Shown here in pieces: positions 53,601-62,263 of a stretch of DNA of 64,000 nucleotides. The stretch is from JAGLCW01 sp964422555. Its GTDB lineage: Bacteria > Caldisericota > Caldisericia > UBA6126. Under the pieces are notes generated by a model that searched no databases, had not been told where the DNA came from, and was given only the letters and a program-made list of their open reading frames with translations. Position numbers and translations under genes: made by a program. The stretch spans positions 11,529 through 75,528 of the forward strand of contig CAYRBR010000002.1 of NCBI GenBank assembly GCA_964422555.1, written 5' to 3'. Every line of letters begins with the position of its first letter. Position 1 is the stretch's first letter.

Positions 53601-55579
53601 GATGTTTTTATAAAGGTTACAAACCATTTTATAGTGAGTATTTTACCATCTTTTGTATAACACTTATTTTCAAAATGATATGATTTTCGTGTTTTCTTTA
53701 GGTTTTGTATCCTCTTATGAGCCTCATCAATGTCATCGGGGTAGTAAAGAACATCTAAAAAACTCTTCCCGATCATTTCCTTGAAAGTCCACCCAAATAT
53801 ATTTTCGGCAGAATGATTCCATTGCTCAATTTCGCTAACACCATCTTTATATTTCCAGTACATCATCCCCAAAGGAGACAACTGCAAACTCTCAGCCAGA
53901 TTTTCCTGAACAGATTTAACTTTCTCAACTTCTCCTACTTGTTTCTTGCTCTCAACCACACGCCAAACACTGTCCATTAAGAGCTTCAAGTGAAGTTCAT
54001 CTGTTGTATTGTAATCCTTCTTTTTATTAGCAACACCTACGGTAGCCACAATCTCACCATTAGAAAAAACAGGTATAGCAAGATACTTCTCAATGCTCAC
54101 GTGACCAGAAGGCGTTCCTTTTTTTCTTAAATTTGGTAGTGAAAAATCATTGTCAATAATGGTCTTTCTTAAGCGAACAACGTCACCCCATAAACCTGTT
54201 TTGTGCAGGCTTACATTCGTTTCCTGTTTGGAAACTTCACAATCAGCAATAACCTCTTTTGACCAGTTATTCAGGATAAATGTCTTTTTTTCTATATCAA
54301 AGATATAGATGTACCCATACTTACTTTCGGTAACACTCATTGCTTCGTTTAAAGCATATCTCAAAAACGATTGTATGCTTTCAGTCTGGTATTGTAAAAC
54401 ACGAATAATTGCTTTCATACGAATCTCGGTAGAATGAATCATTTCCTCTGCACTTTTTTGCTGCGATATATCTTCTACTACGGTGGTAAAGAATCCTTTT
54501 TTTGTAGAAAAAGCATGTACTTTGTACCATCTGCCAAAACTCTCTGAATACTGCTCAAACGTAATCTCACTACCCGTTAAAGCAACCTTTCCATATTCTT
54601 TGACCCACTTAAATGTATCTTTTAGGATTGAAGGTATAATTTGGGTAATTCTCTTCCCAATCACCTGATCAGAATTTAGTCCAGTTTGCTTTTCGAATGC
54701 ACTATTCACTTCAACGAACTCATAATCAACCGGTGCACCGTTACTATCAACAATTATCTTGTGGACAGCAATTCCATTTAGTATTCCATTTAGTATCTTC
54801 TTATACTTATTGTGACTTGCAACAAGTTCCTGTTGAGTTTCGTGTTGCTTTGTTATATCCTCTATTTCACCCCAAATCCCATAAACACTTTCTGCTAAAA
54901 GTATCCGTGCTTTTTTAACTCTAGAAACTCGTTGGTTTCTGCGTTGAATAAATGTCTTCTGATGATCTGATTTTATAATTTCTAGGTCAACATCGCGTAT
55001 TTGTTCCGCTTCATCTTCAGAGATAAAGTCAAAGTCATTCTGACCTAATATATCGTCTAATGAAAAACCATAGTGATCTAAAAATGCTTTGTTTACAAAT
55101 ATGTATTGAAAATGCTCATTTTTGACAAATATTAGATTATCAGAGAAATTAAAGATATTAAAATATTGATAATCATTTAATGATCCTGCGAAAACCAGCT
55201 CTTCATAACTTAGCAATACTCTATCAATATGTTGTTTATTACTAATAAAATGTTCAGGGAAAAAGAAGCATCCTTTAAAAATCAGATCGGCTCTTTGAAA
55301 GTCAATCAGAATATACTGTTTTTTTGTACCATTCAGTTCTATTGATTCAATCTGATGAAAAAAGATATGCCTTGGTTGTTTTGTGTGCATAGAATCGATC
55401 TGTTCTATAAAATCCGTAGGCAGGTTAGTACGACAAGAATCTGTAGAAAAAAGCTCTTTTCCGGATTCATTATGAACTACTTTAAAACAGAATGAATGAA
55501 AACTATATTTACTAACAAACTTTTGCAATTGAAGCTTCAGCAAACCTTCATCAAGCAAGTGCTCAGATTTTATTGGCAT
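50627..55579 (-). CDS. Large soluble multi-PAS/GAF sensor histidine kinase
   Basis: A 1650-residue kinase without a membrane segment. In order it shows a divergent N-terminus (1-145), PAS (about 145-250), PAS (255-380), GAF (385-550), PAS (560-690), PAS (690-825), GAF (825-985), PAS (990-1120), a GAF-like region (1120-1285) and PAS (1290-1415). HisKA follows with phospho-acceptor H1437 (SHEMRTPL), then the ATPase with N-box NLIDNAIKYTDEG, DTGKGIE and GSTGLGLAICKE. Domain borders are estimates. No response regulator adjoins it. Signals are likely cytosolic (redox or metabolites). It lies 87 bases upstream of PFOR. Confidence 0.9.
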   Translation of the reverse strand: MPIKSEHLLDEGLLKLQLQKFVSKYSFHSFCFKVVHNESGKELFSTDSCRTNLPTDFIEQIDSMHTKQPRHIFFHQIESIELNGTKKQYILIDFQRADLIFKGCFFFPEHFISNKQHIDRVLLSYEELVFAGSLNDYQYFNIFNFSDNLIFVKNEHFQYIFVNKAFLDHYGFSLDDILGQNDFDFISEDEAEQIRDVDLEIIKSDHQKTFIQRRNQRVSRVKKARILLAESVYGIWGEIEDITKQHETQQELVASHNKYKKILNGILNGIAVHKIIVDSNGAPVDYEFVEVNSAFEKQTGLNSDQVIGKRITQIIPSILKDTFKWVKEYGKVALTGSEITFEQYSESFGRWYKVHAFSTKKGFFTTVVEDISQQKSAEEMIHSTEIRMKAIIRVLQYQTESIQSFLRYALNEAMSVTESKYGYIYIFDIEKKTFILNNWSKEVIADCEVSKQETNVSLHKTGLWGDVVRLRKTIIDNDFSLPNLRKKGTPSGHVSIEKYLAIPVFSNGEIVATVGVANKKKDYNTTDELHLKLLMDSVWRVVESKKQVGEVEKVKSVQENLAESLQLSPLGMMYWKYKDGVSEIEQWNHSAENIFGWTFKEMIGKSFLDVLYYPDDIDEAHKRIQNLKKTRKSYHFENKCYTKDGKILTIKWFVTFIKTSNDGTMYCMSLAENFTQIRRYQKDLEFTKKQLEYALDGSRSGSWDWYMDTDQLHVNSRWMSIFGFTEDEIHNSGFYSKMDFWRSRFHPEDVNLCRMKTRQHVEGQTHFFQCEYRVKHKDDKWIWISDRGQITERDSNGNPVRMTGTIMNITQRKEMTLDLEVRNTLANVFAENSETTVFDALLEVILDYTRSKYGAIGYIDENENLVFKSVSHGINEHKEDEKGSFTLSAEVWQKKSWGIDLKAQTKHHVLRKHKLLEDWKTMLSSITMPITHNERLIGFFIVTDPEYKLPSSTMFYVHSLSDRVSHLFYNTLQSIFNHQKRLKAEDSLRLSEEKLELALDASNIGSWDWDLIEGKLLFDHRFASILGYSIEELNRKKISEWSTITHPDDLENGRRAYQKLLLGLKPYYVEDVRYQKKDGSWVWVTKRGKFTAHNKDGKPIRMTGTIIDISQRKVAEMNAELQKEELEWLVIKHQELLTKSSLDELYPYITKTLSEKIPNSIVFLMQTNPEQDTLISKNYSTSMSSLNEKLMQYFFTRLSRERIRIKEDNKSILQSRTVIAIPNKLILETIGIFSKSIIQVLKKLTNVKTTYTIGLSGNKGHFGNLFILTTGKKDLENLHTLDSFAFKSSLVLERILLEEEEKQNKKRLEQVAEQSKTIIWEIDKSGLVTYISPYIKDLLGYRPDEILHQVNWYDLHTNSEKEKIRNLLEQQMAQRAPFENVLTELNTKEGEVLSVSSNGVPILFNGTVVGFRGSDYDISIFKDMDRAKNEFINTVSHEMRTPLTVIKEATSILDMGDVTKEQRNVLNISKNNINRLSRIINDVLDYQKLQAKKVELSYEAVNLEDFFTEIKDAYTPVASKKNLQLEISIPLKDPAISIDSDKLYEVFGNLIDNAIKYTDEGSVTIKAQEKEKQWIEFRVIDTGKGIEKKEIPKLFRVFSQTSGVVNRRSGSTGLGLAICKEIVDLFNGTINVESTVGKGTTFIIRLPKSK

Positions 55580-55716
55580 GGATCATCCTTGTTTAATTGC
55601 TTCTATGATCATATCCATAGTAATTGAATGAATTAGATTAGTCAATTGATAATTCGAGTTTCAGTTTCACATGCTAGAATCTTTTAAACAGATGATAGTT
55701 TTTCCTAATATTAGAT

Positions 55717-55722
55717 TATAAT
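55717..55722 (+). promoter_or_regulatory. Possible -10 box for the small membrane protein gene
   Basis: A perfect TATAAT lies 28 bases before the ATG at 55751; no good -35 box is seen at 16-18 bases upstream. The rest of the 55580-55750 gap must also serve the divergent kinase gene and shows nothing distinct. Confidence 0.35.
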
Positions 55723-55750
55723 TAATTGGAAGCAACCGTTGGAGGACAAT

Positions 55751-56356
55751 ATGATTAATACAAACATTGTTTTGATTGATGCAGTGATTCTTTGTCTGAT
55801 CTTCTATTTGTGTCTTGGATTGTATGCCATAACACTAGCTCTTTTCATTAAACTAAAGAAGAAACCTTTTATCACAAATCAAAGAGCCGTTAATGGCATA
55901 TTTATAACCATACTTTCAACTGCTGGATATTTCCTTTTTTTCCAGAATTCTTCAGTTAGCATTCTTATCATATACCTTCTGTTTGTTGTTGATTTGTATC
56001 TTTTATTAGTATTTATTCCATCTGAATTCAGAATAATCTGTCTAGCAACTTCCCCCAAGAATGACTTAGTTCGAAGTCTGATGAATCTCAATATCCCTTT
56101 TGAGAATAAGAACGAGAAATTTCTTCTGATCAATAACGACAATTCAATTGTTTTCAAAAAAACACCATTCTCTACCTTCCGGGTAATTTTAGAAAAAGGC
56201 AAAGATCACAAAATCATACAAAGACTGGAGAAGGAGTACCGTGATGTTTTAGAACATCGAGCAAAGGTTTTCAGTGTTTCCAGCTCCAACCAGATTCTTA
56301 TTATTGGCATTGTTTTCTTGATACTGTCTATCTTACCTCTTTACATTCTAATGTAA
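55751..56356 (+). CDS. Small membrane protein of unknown function
   Basis: A 201-residue protein. Three membrane segments lie in the first 95 residues, then a soluble domain of about 75 residues, then a C-terminal membrane helix (LIIGIVFLILSILPLYILM). The soluble part includes a PH-like pattern (KFLLINNDNSIVFKKTPFSTFRVILEKG). I do not recognise a family. The start is ATG 55751 with GGAGG at 55741-55745. It stands alone between divergent and RNA-bearing regions. Confidence 0.7.
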   Translation: MINTNIVLIDAVILCLIFYLCLGLYAITLALFIKLKKKPFITNQRAVNGIFITILSTAGYFLFFQNSSVSILIIYLLFVVDLYLLLVFIPSEFRIICLATSPKNDLVRSLMNLNIPFENKNEKFLLINNDNSIVFKKTPFSTFRVILEKGKDHKIIQRLEKEYRDVLEHRAKVFSVSSSNQILIIGIVFLILSILPLYILM

Positions 56357-56377
56357 CATTCGATATATGTTACTATT

Positions 56378-56500
56378 TTGTCACCATTATTTCCATTTCA
56401 TCTATAAAATAATAGTGTGTGTGCAGACATTATTAATGTCTGTGGGGTGTTTATATATATGTTCTTCGAAACCAGGATTCTAATAATCCTGGTTTTTTTT
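56378..56500 (+). ncRNA. Candidate small structured RNA or murG leader
   Basis: A possible promoter (TTGTCA 56378-56383; TATAAA 56403-56408, spacing 19) is followed by a hairpin CAGACATTA/TAATGTCTG (56424-56442), a single-stranded G/U-rich stretch, and a terminator hairpin with T8 ending at 56500. The roughly 85-base product matches no RNA family I recognise. It could also attenuate murG, whose ATG is 50 bases after the T-run. Confidence 0.4.
56470..56500 (+). terminator. Rho-independent terminator before murG
   Basis: Stem AACCAGGATT (56470-56479) / AATCCTGGTT (56485-56494) with a 5-base loop and an eight-T tract to 56500. Confidence 0.85.
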
Positions 56501-56549
56501 ATAAAAGTGATGTTTCCTTTCGTTCTTTCTGACAATAAATGAGGTGAAA

Positions 56550-57623
56550 ATGAAGCGAATTGTTTTTACAGGTGGTGGTACAGCTGGACATGTCTTTCCA
56601 AACCTTGCTTTAATTGAGGCACTCCCCCCAGATAAATGGAGTATTCACTATTTAGGAATTTGTTCTGGCGTCGAACACAAGCTGATTGAAGAATGGAATA
56701 TGAAACATAAACATAACATAGTATTCCACAGCATTGAAGGAGGTAAGTTCAGAAGAGATTTAAGCCTGAAAAATGTGTCTGATATTTTTAAAATTAGCAG
56801 AGGATACAAGTCGAGTTTGCATATACTTGAAAATATTCAACCCCATATTGTGTTTTCAAAAGGGGGCTATGTCTCGGTACCTCCTTCTTATGCAGCTCAT
56901 AAGTATCGTATACCAATCATTACGCATGAATCTGATCTTTCAATAGGACTAGCTAATAAACTCATAAATCGTGTTGCAGACACCATATGCACATCTTTTC
57001 CAATTGAAAATTCAGATAGAAGAACTATTTTTACAGGAAATCCAATTCGACAATCGATTCTACTTGGAAAGAAAAATGTTGGCAGACACAATTGTCATTT
57101 TAAAAACTCAAAACCGATCCTTCTTTTTATGGGTGGAAGTCAAGGTTCACAGAGTATCAACAATTTTCTACTCGAAGCTATACCATATCTTATTCAGGAT
57201 TATCAGATTATACACCTATCAGGACCCTCCAACCCGTGCTTTGTTGATCACGAGAATTACATGTGCTTCCCTTTCGCTGGTCCTGAACTATCCGATTTAT
57301 ATGCCTGTGCAGATATTGTTATTGGGAGAGCGGGAGCGAACTTTATTTTTGAAGCCCTTGCTCTTCGAATCCCGATGTTATTAATTCCACTCCCAAAAAA
57401 ATATAGTCGTGGGGAACAAATAGCAAATGCACGTTATTTTCAAGATCATAACTTCGCAGAAGTGATTTATCAGGAGAACCTGAGCATTAATTTATTTATT
57501 AAAGTTTTACAAAAAATGATCCAAGAAAGAGACAGTTATACCCAGTCAATGATACACTCGAAATTCTCAAATGGAACAGATAAAATTGTTGAATTGATTG
57601 AGTCAAAATCACTGCCTTCATAA
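56550..57623 (+). CDS. murG: UDP-GlcNAc:lipid I GlcNAc transferase MurG
   Basis: A 357-residue GT-B glycosyltransferase. It has TGGGTAGHVFPNLAL at the N-terminus, SKGGYVSVP, HESDLSIGLANKL, LFMGGSQGSQSIN and GRAGANFIFEAL, followed by IPLPKKYSRGEQIANA, the variant seen in Firmicute MurG. It makes lipid II on the cytoplasmic face of the membrane. The gene is alone rather than in a mur cluster. The start is ATG 56550 with GAGGTGA immediately upstream; GTG 56544 is in frame but would overlap that site. Confidence 0.93.
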   Translation: MKRIVFTGGGTAGHVFPNLALIEALPPDKWSIHYLGICSGVEHKLIEEWNMKHKHNIVFHSIEGGKFRRDLSLKNVSDIFKISRGYKSSLHILENIQPHIVFSKGGYVSVPPSYAAHKYRIPIITHESDLSIGLANKLINRVADTICTSFPIENSDRRTIFTGNPIRQSILLGKKNVGRHNCHFKNSKPILLFMGGSQGSQSINNFLLEAIPYLIQDYQIIHLSGPSNPCFVDHENYMCFPFAGPELSDLYACADIVIGRAGANFIFEALALRIPMLLIPLPKKYSRGEQIANARYFQDHNFAEVIYQENLSINLFIKVLQKMIQERDSYTQSMIHSKFSNGTDKIVELIESKSLPS

Positions 57624-57664
57624 TGAAACATCTTATTTTGATAGCATCACTACAAAGGCAGTGA
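57609..57664. repeat. 10-bp inverted repeat at murG 3' end
   Basis: TCACTGCCTT (57609-57618) and AAGGCAGTGA (57655-57664) are separated by 36 bases and span the murG stop. No T-run follows on the plus strand; a weak one follows on the minus strand, so it might help end the convergent HdeD-like transcript. Confidence 0.35.
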
Positions 57665-57673
57665 CAAAAAAAT

Positions 57674-58243
57674 CTACAAAGTTATGGATTTGCCTTTCCG
57701 AATATGGAATGAAGCAATCATGACATAAAAACCGATAAACATGGAAACAACTCCAATAATGATTGTTGCTGCTACAAGATTAATCCAAGGAAACAAAACA
57801 AAAAGTATACCTAAAATAATCATCATCCAACCGTAGGAAGTTGAAGTTTTTTTACCTTGCATCATTTTGTTCCTCTGTGAAACATTGTACACACTCATAA
57901 TCCCCGCCATTAGCATCCATATCCCAATAATAATAAAGAACAATTCTAGAGCTTGGAATGGTTGCCATATTACCAATATCCCCAGCAAAATCCCAATAAT
58001 TGAGTTAACCAGATTCATTCCTCCTACAAATGCAGGTGCACCTAGTTTTTGCATATCGTTTAAATGAAATAGATTTATAATACTAGAAATTAAAATAAAG
58101 ATACCTGCAATTTGAACGAAAACTAAAGCAGTCATAACGGGCCATATCAAGACAATCAATCCAAATAAAATCATTAAAATGCCTTCTAATAAAACGACCC
58201 ACCATTTGTTTTTGTTACACACATACACTTTGAGTTCCGACAT
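57674..58243 (-). CDS. HdeD-like membrane protein (DUF308)
   Basis: A 189-residue protein with six membrane helices. It contains the repeated DUF308 motif (GILMILFGLIVLIWPVMT, GILLGILVIWQPFQ, MIILGILFVLFPW). HdeD is linked to acid resistance in enterobacteria; outside them the role is unknown. GGAGG lies before the ATG at 58243. Monocistronic, convergent with murG. Confidence 0.85.
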   Translation of the reverse strand: MSELKVYVCNKNKWWVVLLEGILMILFGLIVLIWPVMTALVFVQIAGIFILISSIINLFHLNDMQKLGAPAFVGGMNLVNSIIGILLGILVIWQPFQALELFFIIIGIWMLMAGIMSVYNVSQRNKMMQGKKTSTSYGWMMIILGILFVLFPWINLVAATIIIGVVSMFIGFYVMIASFHIRKGKSITL

Positions 58244-58318
58244 AAATTCCTCCTGAAAGTAACTTTTAGTAAAAGCACTTTCATAATAAGATTAAAAAAC
58301 ATATACTTCAAGTTGTTT

Positions 58319-58327
58319 TGATATAAT
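58319..58327 (+). promoter_or_regulatory. Extended -10 promoter
   Basis: TGATATAAT (TGN plus a perfect TATAAT at 58322-58327) lies 33 bases before the ATG at 58360. No clear -35 box, as is acceptable for extended -10 promoters. Confidence 0.5.
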
Positions 58328-58359
58328 AGTTTCATATTGTTATTTGATATACCGATAGG

Positions 58360-59667
58360 ATGCATTCAATGAAGAGTACTTTTTTGAGTTTACTTTGCTT
58401 TCTCCTTTTGTTTACCTGTTTGCCGACTATAGTCACTACTGCAGAATCTTACCATCACTTTGCTGATCTGGACGGAATCATCAATGAAAATGAATATGAG
58501 AACAGCATACTTCTTGATGATAACAATTGGGGTTTATACTACACAATTGTTAAGGACATCGTTAAGGTTGGGATTAAAACAAAAACTAAAGGCTGGAGTG
58601 CATTTGGGATTGATCCTGAAGAAAAAATGAAGGGAGCAGATATTATTCAGGGATGGATATCAAATAATGAAGCACAATCAACAGATACCTTTGCAACCAA
58701 AGCATTTGGTCCTCATCCATTGGACACAGATCTTGGAGGAACAAATGATATAAAATATTATTCTCTTACTCAACAAGGAGAATACCTTCATTTTGAATTT
58801 CGACGCAACCTTGTGACAGATGATCGCTACGACAAACCTTTTCCCAAGGAAGGAGTTCTTAGGTTTATTTGGGCATATGGTTCCTCATCGAATGGATCTT
58901 CTATTCACTCTCATAGAGGATATGGGTTTATCCCCGATGTTTCAAAAGGAGTTAGAGCTGCAAAGCCTGTTACGATGAAAGTTTTAGCCGACTCTATTGG
59001 TAATTATCAAATCTTGGATGTTTCTCCTGCATACAACCAGGCTCATATTGCAACTGCAAAACACTGTACCCTCGATACCTTCTTTGAAGTCATATCTTCG
59101 TTAAACCATACTACCAACACAGTGGTTTATGGGGTTCCTAATGACGTGAAGAACCAAGTATTAGACAACTTGTTATTCTACGATTTTAGAAAAGTCTATT
59201 TCCTGAATACAACTATAGAAGAGTGGGAAAAAGCTGGCTATCCAATCGAAAAAGGTCAAATAGAAAAGGTAGAGTTAAAATTTTACATCGGGTCGAAAAA
59301 GTATTATATCAACAACCAGATGAACGAAATGGATGTATCTCCCCAAATAGTAAATGGGAGAACATTTCTCCCAATCATTTATATTACTAAACCACTGGGT
59401 GCAATTAGTGAGTGGCACCCAAAAGAAAAGAAAGTAACTGTTTTATGGAAAAATATACAAATTGATTTGTGGATAGACAAACCTTACTCTTTAATCAATG
59501 GTGAAAAAATTTGGATTGATGATACTAACCATGAAGTAAGTCCCTATATTGCTCCACCCGGAAGAACAATGATACCTTTACGTTTTGTTTCTGAAAACTT
59601 GGGTTGTAAAGTACACTGGGATCCAACTATTCAAGAAATTACAATTGTATATTCCTCTATTCAATAG
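58360..59667 (+). CDS. Secreted DOMON + rhodanese-like + copper amine oxidase N-domain protein
   Basis: A 435-residue exported protein with a signal peptide (about 1-29). Residues 35-175 look like a DOMON domain, with DGIINENEYENSILLDD and GWSAFGIDPEEKMKGADIIQGWI. Residues 215-315 read like a rhodanese fold, with TNTVVYGVPND, FRKVYFLNTTIEEWEKAGYPIEKG, but the catalytic Cys (VYC) is Gly. The last 115 residues are a copper-amine-oxidase-N type wall domain (NGRTFLPIIYI, GRTMIPLRFVSENLGCKVHWD). DOMON domains bind haem or sugars. ATG 58369 is an alternative start. The 3' end overlaps the convergent ABC-F gene by 11 bases. Confidence 0.8.
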   Translation: MHSMKSTFLSLLCFLLLFTCLPTIVTTAESYHHFADLDGIINENEYENSILLDDNNWGLYYTIVKDIVKVGIKTKTKGWSAFGIDPEEKMKGADIIQGWISNNEAQSTDTFATKAFGPHPLDTDLGGTNDIKYYSLTQQGEYLHFEFRRNLVTDDRYDKPFPKEGVLRFIWAYGSSSNGSSIHSHRGYGFIPDVSKGVRAAKPVTMKVLADSIGNYQILDVSPAYNQAHIATAKHCTLDTFFEVISSLNHTTNTVVYGVPNDVKNQVLDNLLFYDFRKVYFLNTTIEEWEKAGYPIEKGQIEKVELKFYIGSKKYYINNQMNEMDVSPQIVNGRTFLPIIYITKPLGAISEWHPKEKKVTVLWKNIQIDLWIDKPYSLINGEKIWIDDTNHEVSPYIAPPGRTMIPLRFVSENLGCKVHWDPTIQEITIVYSSIQ

Positions 59668-61648
59668 CAGGTTTTGTTTTTAGAACTGCAGCATACTCTT
59701 CTTGAGCTCTTTCCCAATCATGTATCGCATCATCCAATTGTTGCTTAACTTCTTGCATATTTCGTGTCAAATCGATTAGAACTTTTTCATTACTATGGTT
59801 TGCAACATCACACATTTTTTTTTCAATCATTTCTTTCTCAGTCTCAAGCACTTCGATGCGTGTTTCAGCAGAATCAATAGCATCTTTATATGGTTTAACT
59901 TTTTTTCTAAATTCGCTTTCTATTCTTTTAAGGTTCTTTGTTTTTTTCCCTGTCTCTCTTTTTTCACTAAGCTCTGATTCATTTTGATTATTTAGAGAAT
60001 CTTTAGAATCAGTTCTTTTGGTAGAGAAAAAAGAAAAATTCAGATCACTTGAGTCTTTTTTTGCTAAGTAGTAAGTGTAGTTTCCAACATAATTATGAAT
60101 CTTTCCTCTATCAATTTCAATAATCCTAGTTGCTATCTGATCGAGAAAGAAACGGTCATGAGACACAATAACAAGGGTTCCTTCATAAGCCATCAACGCT
60201 CTTTGAAAAATCTCTTTCGTACTAATATCAAGATGGTTACCAGGCTCATCTAAAATCAAAAGATTCTGTGGTTGTAAGAGCATTTTGCACAATGCGAGTC
60301 TAGATTTTTCACCACCAGAAAGAACATTAATAGGTTTGTAAAGATCTTCATTTTTAAAAAGAAAAGCTCCTAATAGATTTCTCTTCTCTTTATCGTCAGC
60401 TTTTGTATCTATAGATTGTATCTCACTCCAGACGGTTTCATCATAATTTACATTTTGTGCACTTTCTTGTGCATAAAAGCCCGTGTGAACATTTTTACCC
60501 CAAGTCACTAAACCTTTGGTTGGCTTCTCTGTATCTGAGAGTAATCTTGATAAAGTGGATTTTCCAGAACCATTGCAACCCACAAGTGCAACTTTTTCAC
60601 CTCTTTCAATTGAGAAACTAATAGAATCAAGAACAACGTTATCTTCATATTGTTTAGTAACATTAACAAGTTCAACTGATTTTAAACCAGATCGTTCACA
60701 AACGGGAAACTGTAGGGTTATTGTTTTTTGAGGAGGCTCAATTTCTAACCTTCGCACTTTATCTAACATTTTTATCCGACTTTGAACTGCACTCGCTTTA
60801 TTTGCTTGATAGCGAAATCTCTCAATAAATCTTGTATTTTTTTCTATCCACTCATCTTGCTGGATTTTTTTCTTTATCAATTCTTCTTTTCGAAGTTTCG
60901 ACTGCTTAAGAAAAAAATCATAATTCCCTGGATACTCTTCGATGTTATTGTTAGTTAACTCTGCAATTTTCGATACACAATGATTTAAAAACATTCTGTC
61001 ATGAGAAATAGCTATCATAGTTCCTTGATAACTTTTTAGATATTGTTCTAGCCATTCGATACTTGCGATATCAAGATGATTAGTTGGCTCATCAAGTAAC
61101 ATAATATCAGGATTCTCAATGAGAATTTTCGCAAGATAAATTCTCATTTTCCAACCTCCCGAAAAATCAGAGCATTTCTTTCCAAAATCTTTCGAAGAAA
61201 ATCCCAACCCTAAAAGAACTTTTTTTACATAAGCATCAAAAGAATATCCTCCAAGATTCTCAAATCGTTTCAATAAATCTTCATATTGCGAACTCAGTTT
61301 TGAGAATTCCTTCTTATCTTCATTAACCTCTTTGAATTGGATCTCCAGTCTTTTCATTTTCTGTAATAAATCTTTCATTCCAGTTTCTACCGAATAGTAT
61401 TCGAGGAGAGTTTCACTAGAAAATAAATTTATATCCTGAGGAAGATAACCGAAAGTAGGAATCCCAGCAAAATCAATCCTTCCACTATAACGGTCTTCTT
61501 CATGGATAATACACCGAAACAGTGTTGTTTTTCCGGCCCCATTGATTCCCATCAAAGCTATTCGAGAACCATATGGGATATTCCAATTTAAGTGATGGAA
61601 TAAGATTTTTGATCCAAATTGTAAGTTTATATCCTTTAATTCAATCAT
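59657..61648 (-). CDS. ABC-F family ATPase
   Basis: A 663-residue soluble protein with two ATPase domains: Walker A GINGAGKTT and GCNGSGKST, signatures FSGGWKMR and LSGGEKSR, Walker B IMLLDEPTNHLD and LLILDEPGNHLD. A linker lies between them (about 240-320) and a C-terminal coiled coil (about 570-655) resembles Uup/YdiF types. ABC-F proteins act on ribosomes. The GN in place of TN in the second Walker B extension is unusual. It overlaps the DUF4276 gene by 4 bases. Confidence 0.93.
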   Translation of the reverse strand: MIELKDINLQFGSKILFHHLNWNIPYGSRIALMGINGAGKTTLFRCIIHEEDRYSGRIDFAGIPTFGYLPQDINLFSSETLLEYYSVETGMKDLLQKMKRLEIQFKEVNEDKKEFSKLSSQYEDLLKRFENLGGYSFDAYVKKVLLGLGFSSKDFGKKCSDFSGGWKMRIYLAKILIENPDIMLLDEPTNHLDIASIEWLEQYLKSYQGTMIAISHDRMFLNHCVSKIAELTNNNIEEYPGNYDFFLKQSKLRKEELIKKKIQQDEWIEKNTRFIERFRYQANKASAVQSRIKMLDKVRRLEIEPPQKTITLQFPVCERSGLKSVELVNVTKQYEDNVVLDSISFSIERGEKVALVGCNGSGKSTLSRLLSDTEKPTKGLVTWGKNVHTGFYAQESAQNVNYDETVWSEIQSIDTKADDKEKRNLLGAFLFKNEDLYKPINVLSGGEKSRLALCKMLLQPQNLLILDEPGNHLDISTKEIFQRALMAYEGTLVIVSHDRFFLDQIATRIIEIDRGKIHNYVGNYTYYLAKKDSSDLNFSFFSTKRTDSKDSLNNQNESELSEKRETGKKTKNLKRIESEFRKKVKPYKDAIDSAETRIEVLETEKEMIEKKMCDVANHSNEKVLIDLTRNMQEVKQQLDDAIHDWERAQEEYAAVLKTKPAIE

Positions 61649-62262
61649 ATGTATATCTTACTAATTCTTTTTAGGCCATCGCGAAATACCTGAAAACTTC
61701 GAGAACGATTAATATCTGGACTCATATGATTAGCAATTCTTACTGCAGTTTTCACTTTTGGCAAACCCCTTCTATAGTAACCCGTTTTTTTTAATATGCG
61801 GAACAATTCTTCCCAAGTTCCACCCTCAATTTTATCCGGATCATTTAGTTTTGGATTTTGTAGTAGATCTTGATAATGGACTCGTGGATAGGCAGTACTA
61901 ATTGCTTTAAGGTCACCAAAAAACCATGCTTCCAGTTCTTCAACTGCAATCCTACATAGAAAATTATAATACTCATTTGATAGATCACTATGGGCAATAA
62001 AATTGTACTTCTCAGCAATTTTATTAATCCTTCTTTTTAGTTCAAGACAATCATCTTGATCTTTGTCAATCAAAACAATGTATTTCCAGTTCTTCTTGTT
62101 AAGTCGGCTATATCCCTTTAGTTGATTAGGAATTTTTTTTAGTAAATCGTATTTCCCCTGATAAGGATGAAATGAACATGATGCTGAAGGTACGATTTTG
62201 GGAACTAAAACTCTAAGGGCTGCCACTGCGGATATCTCTTCGGTTAAAAACTCAAAATGCAT
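61645..62262 (-). CDS. DUF4276 (TOPRIM-like) protein, probable defence component
   Basis: A 205-residue protein starting HFEFLTEEISAVAAL. The N-terminal Glu (FLTEE) and the acidic strand YIVLIDKDQDDC fit a TOPRIM metal site. YQGKYDLLKKIP, RIAVEELEAWFFGDLKA and GGTWEELFRIL match the DUF4276/RloB-like pattern. The start is ATG 62262, 1 base after the ATPase stop; the frame is open to 62310 but lies within that gene. TOPRIM partners of such ATPases are nucleases in known anti-phage systems; activity here is inferred. Confidence 0.82.
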   Translation of the reverse strand: MHFEFLTEEISAVAALRVLVPKIVPSASCSFHPYQGKYDLLKKIPNQLKGYSRLNKKNWKYIVLIDKDQDDCLELKRRINKIAEKYNFIAHSDLSNEYYNFLCRIAVEELEAWFFGDLKAISTAYPRVHYQDLLQNPKLNDPDKIEGGTWEELFRILKKTGYYRRGLPKVKTAVRIANHMSPDINRSRSFQVFRDGLKRISKIYI

Positions 62263-62263
62263 A

